From the NCBI GenBank assembly GCA_922989275.2, contig OV277858.1, positions 101,480,794 to 101,544,793 on the forward strand: 64,000 nucleotides of DNA, in the 5' to 3' direction. Shown in pieces: positions 55,741 to 64,000 of this stretch. The notes beneath the pieces are model-generated. The model did no database searches, was not told where the DNA came from, and saw only the letters and a list, made by a program, of their open reading frames with translations. Each line of letters opens with the position of its first letter. The stretch's first letter is position 1. The DNA is from Gari tellinella. Lineage: Eukaryota; Mollusca; Bivalvia; Cardiida; Psammobiidae. Both the position numbers and the translations under genes were made by a program.

Positions 55741-56500
55741 AAAAGGAAACTAGAGGTGTCCTTTTTGTGTTATCATTGGTGTTTAGTGCACATTACATTG
55801 CTTTTATAAGTTACCTTGATTATGTTTTGCCATGTTATGTACAATTTATACCGAAATAAATCCATCTATCTATTTTGTTTTCAATGTTAGATCTAGCTCA
55901 GTGTCTTGTTTCTCATGACGGCTCCTTCTCATGACATACATGTAACACTCAAATAGATTGATACGCATAAACAATTGATGTTGGATCCAAACTGTTTGAC
56001 ACTCTTCTTTAGGTTTATTTACTTAAAAAATGTATAAATCTAACTTTAACAAACTTTGCAGACGACAATTTCGAAGCAGACGACATCACCGCAGGATAAG
56101 GGTTAAGGCCCTCGTTATTTTCTCATTTAGACCTAAGGCAGATAGACTGAAGAAATATCATTACGAATGTCAAAGATACGTTTAGATCCGGATCAGACGC
56201 CGTGTTACTCGGCATCTGATCTGGATTCACTCTGTTTGCAATTGGAGTGCAGATGCTTTTTGCGGGACAATAACCAATGAAATATAAACCTGTGTTTATA
56301 TTTCTGCTGTAGAGATGATGTTATGAATAATTCAATAAGTGGCCATGGTTCGTCGAGCATCTTATTTACAAATCTCTCTGGGAAAAGAAGCTATATTTCA
56401 CAGGAATATGTATAGAGAGTTTAAAGACCGGTATCCGTTTACTATAATAGAAAGCTCCTTTTTAAATTTTCTACTCTTCAACTTTTAGCATTCCATCATC
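55741..56500. other. LINE-like 3' tail and hairpin-core fragments
   Basis: 55780-55875 ends ACCGAAATAAATCCATCTAT, a LINE-type tail. 55985-56108 (CAAACTGTTTGACACTC; GCAGACGAC twice; AAGGGTTAA) and 56186-56245 (GATCCGGATCAGACGCCGTG and its complement) are pieces of GATCAGACGCC-core elements. No gene is present. Confidence 0.55.
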
Positions 56501-56748
56501 AAAGTAGTGTGTTTTCCTAAAATTTAGCAAAGATTCACTGTACCCACGAACACAGTAAAACTTAATTATTTGGAGAAATCAAGGAGTATTTATTAATGCA
56601 ATTGAGGGTGTGAAAGAGCGTAAAACTGGATGATGTCATACTCATACAAGATACTGGTTTACATACACCCTGCTTCCAGCAGCCACCTGTTTGAAATAGA
56701 AAGGAAGGCATCAGTTTCATTTGCGCAATTGCTGAATGGCACAGTATA

Positions 56749-57090
56749 CAGCTACATCGTTCCCTCTCTTCAACGACACCCATTGGAAGACAGCAAGTGT
56801 GTGCGTTGTTCGGAGGGAGTCGTTGTAGAGAGGGAAATTGGCTTACATTGCAAACAGCTTGAATCCTGATCAGACGCCGCGTAACGCGGCGTCTGATCTG
56901 GATTCAAGCTGTTTGTCACTCGTCATTAAGGGTTTTATATCAAAATGTCAATGATGTAACTTTGAGGAAAACAGCAGACGACAATATAAAGCAGACGACA
57001 TTGCAGCCGAGAAAAGGTTGAACATATTTGTTTTGTTAATGGAACTGCGGCAAGAGTCGTTGTAAGGAGGGATTCGTTGTTGGTAGTATA
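56749..57090. mobile_element. Diverged CAGTGCTCCC-type MITE with complete GATCAGACGCC core
   Basis: CCCTCTCTTCAACGACACCC, GTTGTTCGGAGGGAGTCGTT and the palindrome at 56851-56917 (CAAACAGCTTGAATCCTGAT, GACGCCGCGTAACGCGGCGT) match 14721-15087. The outer ends have decayed. Confidence 0.8.
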
Positions 57091-57099
57091 CAGCTACTA

Positions 57100-58190
57100 T
57101 CGAGCGAGACTAGTTGTTCAAAGTAGCATGGAGATCTCTGTGTAGACACATGAATGCTTAATGCACGATACTACTAGTGCAGAAAATTAACATAGAAGAT
57201 GTCTACAATATTATGTTATGCATCAATCTACAATATATTTAATACTCCTAAGGGTCTATACCAGGGAGGTCGCTTAATACCACTATTGATTGTATCTATC
57301 AGTACAGTCATGTTCATTCAGTACATCACAATTCGTACTCAGTTTGCATGCAACTGTCAACGAAAACATGCTAAATAGGTTTCTTATGGATAACTTAAAC
57401 GTGTTATGGGACGTGCTCGATTATCAGTTCAAGAACTGTATGGAACGATTACATAGAATTTGTAAATCAAGTAAAAACGGAATTGAACTCTTGTAAATAT
57501 GGTAGTCTGGTTCCCTGTTTAGTATAACTTTGCTGTCGAAGCGTTGGTAAATTGTGCCGGGAACCATGATGATACGTCACAATTCTGCTCACACAACCTC
57601 CTTGGACAGAACTGATAGAACAGTTCTGGAATTGAATTCCGGACCACTCGATTTCGATTCCGTCGATCCCGTCAATTCTGGACTGATAATCGAGCACGCC
57701 CATGGCCTGCTGGCGGGAAGACGTTATGCTTTACAAATAAATGCGTTTGTGCTAAAAGAAATTATATGAGTCGTGCCATGACAAAAACAGCACTATTTCA
57801 TTGCAAATTTGTACAGATCAAGCACCGTTGTCATTCCAGAATGTGGTATACTGCCAAATACCTATATAATACACCTACATAGAATGCTTTAGATGCATGC
57901 GGCTGTCAAACAGGGTTGATCTACACTGTTTGCAATGTAATAAGTCAGGTTTTCTCATGGCACGGCTCATGTCTATTGCAAAGTTTGGAGCCGGAACTCT
58001 GATAACAACGAGTTGTAAGAATTTTCAAATAGTTGTCATTTGCTACCTCGTATTGCATTTCTTGCGTTGGTTAGTTTTACACCGGAGGGTATAACGTCGC
58101 TCGACTGTAAAATAGGTCTGCCATGAACAACGACGCAACTGAATGTGATAAAGACAATTAACTAAATACAGTATTATTAACTAAACCAAA
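57100..58190. other. 5' region of the fucosyltransferase gene, no feature recognised
   Basis: No promoter motif, exon or repeat family was identified with confidence. A 71-codon plus frame and its antisense near 57467-57769 match no family. Confidence 0.4.
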
Positions 58191-59291
58191 ATGCCAACTG
58201 GAAGGCAACTTTATGCGATCATGTTGTTAGCAGTGTTAATGGTACTCGGCAATATAAGTTTTTATGTTTTCAATGACAAACGTATTATTTGGGAAGCTAT
58301 CGCCTGTCTACGGAAACAGGTGTACAGGGAAACTTCTATCGCACACCTCACGGTAAACACGACCACAATGTGTGAGGACGTCCGAGAGTTTGACTTTCGT
58401 ACATGTATGACAAGAAAGTTAGTATGCTACAATAAAACGGTAGAGAATAAAACGCCGGCGAAACTACTCGCTGTCGCTGAGTATGAATGTTCCCACCTGA
58501 TGGGCGTGGCCGGGTATCTAGGACGTCTTGGTAACATTATGTTCCAAACCGCTGCCGTCATTGGTATTGCAACAAGGCATGGATACACTCCCGTATTTGA
58601 TAAGAAGTCGGAGCTCTTCAAATTGTTCAAACTCATGAATGGTGTCAGTTTTAAGTTGAACACTGTTCACAGCATGGGTGAGAGAGTCTGCTGTGAGTAT
58701 AACAGAAAGATAGAACATTTAGACCACTCGTATAACTGGACGTTATCGGGATATCTGCAATCTTGGAAATATTTCCAAGGCGTAGATGAAAGAGTTAGAA
58801 ACGCATTTTCGTTTAAGAATGTCTACAGGGACAAAGTCCAAAATTATCTCAGAGATATAATCAAGCAAGATTCTTTGCTGATTGGTGTTCATGTGCGACG
58901 TGGAGATTTTATATCAGGTACAAAACTGGGTTACGTAGCTGCCCCTGTTTCTTACATTCGAAACGCTATGCAGCACTTTCTCAATTTGTATAAACGTGTG
59001 CACTTTATGTTTGCCAGTGATGATATCAAATGGTGTCGTGAAAATTTTAAAACCGAAAATGTGCATTTCAGCCCTTTTCAAGAGAGGGAACTTGACATGG
59101 CTCTTCTGGTATCATGTAACCACTCAATTATCACTGCCGGGTCGTTCAGTTGGTGGACTGGCTGGTTATCTAAAGGAACTACTGTGTACTATAAAGGTTT
59201 TCCAAAGAAAGGTAGCTGGTTGGAAACCCAGTTTAACACGTCAAACAACTACGACGATTATTACCCGCGAAACTGGATTGGAATGTTTTGA
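58191..59291 (+). CDS. GT11 alpha-1,2-fucosyltransferase (galactoside 2-alpha-L-fucosyltransferase-like)
   Basis: An intact 366-codon single exon. Residues 8-28 (YAIMLLAVLMVLGNISFYVF) form one membrane anchor, so this is a type II Golgi protein with a short cytosolic tail. The lumenal part has GYLGRLGNIMFQTA (108-121), the GT11 donor motif HVRRGDF (234-240), ASDDIKWC (275-282) and the C-terminal SIITAGSFSWWTGWLSKG (312-329). Five or six N-glycosylation sequons are present. The family transfers fucose from GDP-fucose in alpha-1,2 linkage to galactose on glycoproteins or glycolipids. Length matches the family (about 340-370). The ATG context is AACCAAAATGC; no upstream in-frame extension was seen. 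An intronless coding region is usual for this family. The exact acceptor cannot be read from sequence. Confidence 0.95.
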   Translation: MPTGRQLYAIMLLAVLMVLGNISFYVFNDKRIIWEAIACLRKQVYRETSIAHLTVNTTTMCEDVREFDFRTCMTRKLVCYNKTVENKTPAKLLAVAEYECSHLMGVAGYLGRLGNIMFQTAAVIGIATRHGYTPVFDKKSELFKLFKLMNGVSFKLNTVHSMGERVCCEYNRKIEHLDHSYNWTLSGYLQSWKYFQGVDERVRNAFSFKNVYRDKVQNYLRDIIKQDSLLIGVHVRRGDFISGTKLGYVAAPVSYIRNAMQHFLNLYKRVHFMFASDDIKWCRENFKTENVHFSPFQERELDMALLVSCNHSIITAGSFSWWTGWLSKGTTVYYKGFPKKGSWLETQFNTSNNYDDYYPRNWIGMF

Positions 59292-59466
59292 TCAGTGTTG
59301 TTTCGATGATCGTTCATACAGTGTGGACATAAGGGATCTGTCATGAGTCGATCTTTGAGACAGGCTGGTCTCAACCGAGTCTAGAAGTTAAATGTAATTT
59401 AGCGAGCCGCAAAGATCGACGAATGACACATTCATTTACTCAAATAACCAGCGATTTTAAGGTATT

Positions 59467-59718
59467 TTAACCCTTTACCCAATAGAAGAGACTTCTAGCG
59501 TATATAATGTATTCCTCCGCTGAAGAAAATAGTTCCAGTTTATGCCCTCATGAACAATTACCAATACAAATATTTTATATAGCCTAGCAGTTGGTAGTTT
59601 AAAGCATTCTGAAAGTAAAGCAGAATGTGCCTTAAGGCACATTCTGCTTTACTTTCAACCTGCTTCAAGCGAGCATCTGTATTAAATGTCATAAACGGGT
59701 TATTGGGTAAAGGGTTAA
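59467..59718. mobile_element. TTAA MITE, 252 bp, complete
   Basis: TTAA-CCCTTTACCCAATAG at the left and TATTGGGTAAAGGG-TTAA at the right. The core at 59598-59670 is GCAGAATGTGCCTTAAGGCA with paired arms. It lies 175 bp past the fucosyltransferase stop, so it may be in the 3' UTR. A plus-strand AATAAA is at 59756. Confidence 0.92.
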
Positions 59719-59852
59719 GCAATAGGCCTTTCTTGGAATAGAGTTAGTTCATCAAAATAAAATACTCGAAGAGGTACGTCATCAAAGTCATTTCCAACAT
59801 ATTGGAGACAAGTTGATCGCTATTGAAAACGGGGACAGTTATTCGTTCCAGT

Positions 59853-60098
59853 TTAACCCTTTCCCCCATAGGAGCGCCTTTTAGCGAATATGATGTATTC
59901 CTCCGCTGAAAAAAATAATTTACTCAGTCATGAATATTTATTATGGGGAATATTTTCTATATTCTAGCAGATGGAAGGTTAAAGCAGGCTGGGAGTAAAG
60001 CAGAATTCGCCTTAAGGCGCATTCTGCTTTACTTTCAACCTGCTTTAAGTAGTCAACCATCTTCAATACTTTAAATAGGCTATCAAGTAAAGGGTTAA
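59853..60098. mobile_element. TTAA MITE, 246 bp, complete
   Basis: TTAA-CCCTTTCCCCCATAG at the left and CTATCAAGTAAAGGG-TTAA at the right. The core is at 59976-60049. It lies 135 bp from the previous copy in the same orientation. Confidence 0.92.
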
Positions 60099-60231
60099 TA
60101 GAAAATTAACGAATCGCACTGCCTTAGAATGTTGAAAATAGAAAAATGCTCACCAGATCCTACTCATCTTAATATTAGTGACAAATAATGTGCAGCCTTG
60201 TCAAATGCCAAATTATCATTCATCAAGATCA

Positions 60232-60385
60232 GGGACCCGTCTTACGAAACGTCGTACGACTAAAACGGTCGTAAGTCAAAACTTTAAAATATATCTAATT
60301 TCTGAATTCTCCATGGAGAACTAACTAAGAATTAAAGAATCTGACTTACGACAATATGTGTCGTACGTTTCGTAAGACGGGCACC
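60232..60385. mobile_element. MITE with GTCTTACGAAACGTCGTACG arms
   Basis: CCCGTCTTACGAAACGTCGT at the left and ACGTTTCGTAAGACGGGC at the right are inverted. GGTCGTAAGTC and GACTTACGACA pair inside. A second copy begins at 63944. Confidence 0.87.
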
Positions 60386-60789
60386 AGATCTGCAATTGAT
60401 TAAAGGGTTGAGCATAAATGCGTTTATCGGGAAAGAAATAGAGGATAACTGCATTTTTTGTGCAAGATCGAACTTTTAATGCACTTAGTGAGCATCAGAC
60501 GTTATATTTTCACGAGTGTCAAAGCTACGAGTGAAAATATATTGGCCTGATGTTCCTGCTTTTAAACGACATTTTGAACTAAATAATCTGTCAGTTTTTA
60601 AAAAGCAAAAGTACAAATTCTACCCCGTGTGGAGCCCCAAGTTTATATCGAACACCTTTTCGTGACAGTTTGCCGTACCATGACGTCAATGATTTATTGA
60701 TTTGACGTCATCGGTATAACGTTGTTACTTCCGATCTAGGAGTCGTTTTATTCCGTTTAGTGATTATCGACAAATCGGGTTGCCGGTGT

Positions 60790-60930
60790 AACGAAGTACT
60801 TTGACCCCATCGAAAAGTGACCCCCGGTCAAAATTCGACGTCGTAGAATGACCCCCTGTCGTCGAAAAATGACCCCATCGTCGAATATTGATCCCCTGCT
60901 GTCGAAAAATTACCCCTATCTAATTACCTT
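60790..60930 (+). repeat. Five short tandem units of TCGAAAAATGACCCC type
   Basis: TCGAAAAGTGACCCC, TCGTAGAATGACCCC, TCGAAAAATGACCCC, TCGAATATTGATCCCC and TCGAAAAATTACCCC follow each other at 20-30 bp spacing. It could be one arm of an iterated-motif foldback; no inverted partner was found. Confidence 0.75.
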
Positions 60931-60939
60931 TATATTTTG

Positions 60940-61250
60940 TTTTAAGTTACACTGTAAAAAATATGTGTTAGTTTTCCGTTATTGTCATGTAACAGTTACA
61001 CCGTCTTTAATGTACACATGTTTGAGCGAATTCTAACACTTCTTGCGGAAACGTGTTCAAATTCACTTTTTTATTATAAACGTTACACAAAACAGGTATA
61101 AAAACACTGGGTGTTTCTTTTATTGGTAAATTTACAGAAAGTAATCCTACTGGTGTAAGATCACACCTAATATAGTTCACTTACACTGTAAAACATAAGT
61201 GTTAGTTTATCGTAATTGTCGTGTCACAGTTACACCAACGTTTGAGTATT
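60940..61250 (+). repeat. Direct repeat, two copies about 240 bp apart
   Basis: TACACTGTAAAA.ATA.GTGTTAGTTT and GTCATGTAACAGTTACACC (60946-61005) recur as TACACTGTAAAACATAAGTG and GTCGTGTCACAGTTACACC (61185-61243). Confidence 0.7.
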
Positions 61251-61257
61251 CCGTGGG

Positions 61258-61761
61258 TTGGTCTTTTTGATTGTAAGGTTGTGGAACAGGGTTTATATTT
61301 TATGTACACTGTTCGTCTTTATAGGTGAATATAGGAGATAAGTGTGAGGTTGGGCGCCCCTAAACCCGAATTTGCTCAAACGTGTGTAATAAATACGAAA
61401 GAAGACTCAAGCAGGAAATGCAACACAAACAATACACCCACCTCTAAAGCAGAACACACACACAGCCATACCATAACAAACACACACACACACACGCACG
61501 CAATCCCACACACCCACCCACACACCAAACAGAAAACAAAACGCAAGACAAACATAAAGCAAAGTGAACATAGGAGCCCGCCTTGGTACGGTCAGCAGCA
61601 ATCAATAATTAATTATAAACTAACCATTAACAACCACTCGGGGGTTAAACCTGGGTTTAGGGGCGCCCAACCTCACACTTATCTCCTATATTCACCTATA
61701 AAGACGAACAGTGTACATAAAATATCAACCCTGTTCCACAACCTTACAATCAAAAAGACCG
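61258..61761. repeat. Long inverted repeat, arms about 115 bp, CA-rich loop
   Basis: GGTCTTTTTGATTGTAAGGT (61260) through CCCCTAAACCC (61368) is mirrored from GGGTTTAGGGG (61649) to ACCTTACAATCAAAAAGACC (61760) with few mismatches. The loop contains CACACA runs. It lies just beyond the 3' end of the RT fragment at 62039-62667 and may be a terminal structure of that retroelement. Confidence 0.9.
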
Positions 61762-62038
61762 CCAGCACAGTAAGTAAATACATGTAAAACATCTAACAAA
61801 ATTCTATGACAAGATTATTAGTAACACAGGAAAGCATTAAACATTCAAGCCCGTGTTAAAAATAACCCACTATGGCAACTGTCAAATTGTACTCAAGCGA
61901 CTAGTCTGTAGTCACGAGTAACTGTAAGACATGGAAGGGTTCAGAGTACGACAGAGAGGGAGAGAAAAAACAAAGCACGAAAATCCGACATAACTCTCCC
62001 GGTTAAGGACGGCTTTAGAGATACATCATCATGTAGTG

Positions 62039-62667
62039 CTAAGCCCTGTCTGTCGTCGCACAACCAAAGAGGAAAGCATAGTTATCAATTGTAGATTGAT
62101 CGATAACCAAACGTGAAGTGCGCAGCAATATAGTTGGATCATAATCTTGTTTTAGGTAAAATCTAATACGTTTCACAAATAGGTTTTGAAAATGCATATG
62201 TCCAAGAATCTTACGAAGTCTGTAAATCACATCACCACAAAACTCCGGATGTGAAATACCTTGCCGCAGAAAGGACTTTAAGTTACATTTATACTTGTTA
62301 ATGAGAGGAAGATTTCTATAAAAGAATTTGAAAATGTTTTACGAAGTTAATGAAATCTGTACCCCTGTTTAAGAAGCTTTTCAGTAATAGTTTTATTACG
62401 AATGTGGAAGTCCTCAACAGAGGTACAAGCCCTAGCAAAACGAATAAGTTGTGAAATGCAAACACCGTAAGATGTAGAACGGGGAACATGGCCATCTAGA
62501 TGAGGATAATTTACAATACTAAAATCAAAATCATCTCGTTTATCATAAATCTTAGAAGAAACAATTCCGTTATTTATTAAAAGATCCAAATCTAAAAATG
62601 GTGCCGATAAATTTGACTCGTTTGTTTTATTAAGGTGTAATTCTTTTGGGTAAATGAAAGGAAACAA
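62039..62667 (-). pseudogene. Reverse transcriptase C-terminal fragment, possibly Penelope-like
   Basis: The minus strand reads ELHLNKTNESNLSAPFLDLD, LLINNGIVSSKIYDKRDDFD, FSIVNYPHLDGHVPRSTSYG and VCISQLIRFARAC, then a stop and a frameshift near 62300-62346. It resumes as IYRLRKILGHMHFQNLFVKR, LLRTSRLVIDQ and ATTDRA. The PFLDL....G.....KIY.K..D motif and following residues resemble the region after the catalytic motif of Penelope-like RTs; the assignment is tentative. The catalytic part upstream is cut off by the palindrome at 62691-62865. It is inactive. Confidence 0.75.
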
Positions 62668-62690
62668 CGTATCAAAAAATGGGTGGTCTA

Positions 62691-62865
62691 TATAAGAAAT
62701 AGTACAGCCCGCTGAGGGCCTTCTTGCATTATAGTGACCGACCAGTCAGCCCCGAAATAGTTTACGGCCCGAAGCCGAAGGCTGAGGGCCGTAAACTATT
62801 TTGGGGCTGACTGGGAGGTCACTATAATGCAAGGAGGCCCGAAGTGGGCTGTACTATTTCTTATA
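62691..62865. repeat. 175-bp inverted repeat, arms about 80 bp
   Basis: TATAAGAAATAGTACAGCCC pairs with GGGCTGTACTATTTCTTATA. GCATTATAGTGACC/GGTCACTATAATGC and CGAAATAGTTTACGGCCC/GGGCCGTAAACTATTTTG also pair. It abuts the 5' side of the RT fragment and is probably a foldback insertion. Confidence 0.9.
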
Positions 62866-62869
62866 GTAT

Positions 62870-63590
62870 GCCGCACATCTGATTTGGATCAAAACTGTTT
62901 TCAGCAGTATCTAATGACGTTCCGCTATTACCTCCCTTTAATTCACTCTTACCATAGATATCTTAAGAGGTTATTTTAAGATATCTATGACTCTTACTAG
63001 ATTCTAGATATTTTCACTTTTCTTAATGAATTTTGGAGACAATGCTATAAAAAAAATGACAAAACAACTAGAACAATTGTATCAAAAGTAAATAATATTT
63101 AATTTTTCTAAAAATATTTAAAGAGTTTTGAGTTAAGTTTTGTTTGAAAATTAATAAATACAAGTAGATCTTGTATATGAAAGGGATCGGCGCAACATAC
63201 GTGTATACGAAATATTGTATCGTCAACATCAACAAAATCGGGATAACTTAACTACTGCAATTTTATTCAACATGTTCATAGAACAAATCATTACAGTTAA
63301 AACAATCAAATGTAGATCTAGATTTAATTCTAACAGAACACAACAACAGTTACTCATAATAAGCACAGCATGGCTTAACTTTTTTTATCTTCTTAGGCTA
63401 ATTACGCACTGCTTTTAACTACCAGTACTGCTTTTAACTATCGGTGCTGCTTTTAACTACCAGTACTGAGCCAGAAGCGGCTGTTCAATAGATCTTTTGA
63501 AAAACATTTGTATGTGGGTATAGTGAGGTAAATACTATCTAACATTAGATCTAGATAGTGGTTAATAAATTGTAACAGGACTGAGTGAAA
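62870..63590. other. AT-rich stretch, nothing recognised
   Basis: It includes a short hairpin, CATAGATATCTTAA/TTAAGATATCTATG (62953-62991), and three repeats of ACTGCTTTTAACTA.C (63407-63460). No gene is evident. Confidence 0.5.
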
Positions 63591-63595
63591 AAATC

Positions 63596-63671
63596 GTGGC
63601 CCGACCGGGACTCGAACCCAGGGCCTCTGGCTTACCGTGCTAGCACTCTAACCACTTCAGTACCGAGCCAC
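63596..63671 (-). mobile_element. tRNA-derived SINE / tRNA pseudogene, copy 1
   Basis: The minus-strand 76-nt body has an acceptor-like GTGGCTC/GGGCCAC pairing, TGAAGTGGTTAGAGTG (A box) and CTGGGTTCGAGTCCCGG, a perfect T arm. The anticodon arm does not close, so a working tRNA is unlikely. The flank GTAACAGGACTGAGTG is shared with copy 2. Confidence 0.65.
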
Positions 63672-63832
63672 CCGGTTTAGGACTTATTATCCACTAGATA
63701 CCTGTACACACCCAATAAAACACCGCTACATTACTCCTCCTTTTTTCCAGAGATTTTCACTCATGGAATCATAGTATGCAATGCAACGGGCGGTCACGGC
63801 ACCAAACTGTAACAGGACTGAGTGAAAAAATC

Positions 63833-63913
63833 GTGGCCCGACCGGGACTCGAACCCAGGGTAGGGCTATCTGGCTTACCGTGCTAGCACTCTAACCACTT
63901 GAGTACCGAGCGA
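63833..63913 (-). mobile_element. tRNA-derived SINE / tRNA pseudogene, copy 2
   Basis: It repeats copy 1 in the same orientation, with a 9-base difference (TAGGGCTAT for CC region) and GAGCGAC for GAGCCAC in the acceptor. The offset of about 237 bp and shared flanks on both sides suggest a segmental tandem duplication. Confidence 0.65.
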
Positions 63914-63943
63914 CCCGGTTTAGGACTTATTGATTATACACCA

Positions 63944-64000
63944 GGGGCCTGTCTTACGAAACGTCGTACGACAAATGTTGTCGTAAGTCAGTTTCTAAAA
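63944..64000. mobile_element. MITE with GTCTTACGAAACGTCGTACG arm, cut by window end
   Basis: GGGGCCTGTCTTACGAAACG and GTTGTCGTAAGTCAGT match the left part of 60232-60385. The right half lies beyond the window. Confidence 0.75.

Noticed and set aside
57467..57769. Overlapping 71- and 78-codon frames upstream of the fucosyltransferase
   Set aside because: No recognised domain; open on both strands over a stretch of regular GATTCCG.TCGAT words, so chance is likely.
61344..61787. 147-codon plus-strand frame, His/Thr-rich
   Set aside because: It spans the CA-rich loop and right arm of a long inverted repeat; the antisense frame is equally open.
63596..63671. Functional tRNA gene
   Set aside because: The T arm and acceptor pair, but the anticodon stem does not form and a second decayed copy lies beside it; more likely SINE or pseudogene.

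Overview
The window is animal nuclear DNA, most likely from a bivalve mollusc. Gene density is very low, coding exons are split by GT-AG introns, and LINE, Tc1/mariner and SINE debris is abundant. There are long AGGTCA-rich tandem arrays and many short hairpin transposons of the kind seen in clam genomes. This assignment is inference from repeat style and protein families; no host marker gene is present. Nothing bacterial, no CRISPR array and no rRNA was seen.

Three host coding loci can be supported. (1) A minus-strand gene is spread over about 13 kb. A signal-peptide exon with a PAN/apple-like fold (24302-24596), an EB cysteine module exon (17179-17308) and a terminal PAN/apple exon with stop codon (11286-11536) join with compatible intron phases (0, then 1). 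The introns are filled with transposons. (2) A minus-strand gene has a tiny first coding exon (52057-52089) and a C2H2-like second exon (51355-51578). Its 5' end exists as an inverted copy at 48.2-48.5 kb. (3) An intact single-exon GT11 alpha-1,2-fucosyltransferase lies on the plus strand (58191-59291).

The rest is mobile DNA and repeats. At 1-2451 (minus) an uninterrupted LINE endonuclease/reverse transcriptase frame runs off the window edge. Broken LINE pieces lie at 18.8-19.3, 27.1-28.6, 39.5-41.8 and 62.0-62.7 kb. Two internally deleted Tc1 elements lie at 29.3-30.4 and 53.2-54.4 kb. Small non-autonomous elements fall into families by ends and target duplication: CAGGGCTGCC ends with 6-bp duplications, CCC(T/A)TT ends at TTAA, and CAGTGGAGAA, CAGTGCTCCC, CACTCAGTGC and CAGTCGAACT ends at TA. 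Two hairpin cores are shared across families with different ends.

Two larger non-autonomous elements stand out. One is a 4.2-kb element (33649-37867) with 8-bp duplications and arms built of 175-bp tandem units. The other is a 988-bp foldback (42521-43508) whose arms are seven iterations of a 14-bp motif.

Tandem arrays occupy 3.2-4.4, 5.1-5.9, 15.2-16.6, 19.6-20.6, 46.2-47.2, 50.5-51.3 and 52.6-54.5 kb. Several carry exact nuclear-receptor response-element consensus sequences (DR2, DR1, IR3 and extended half-sites). This is the most unexpected pattern in the window.
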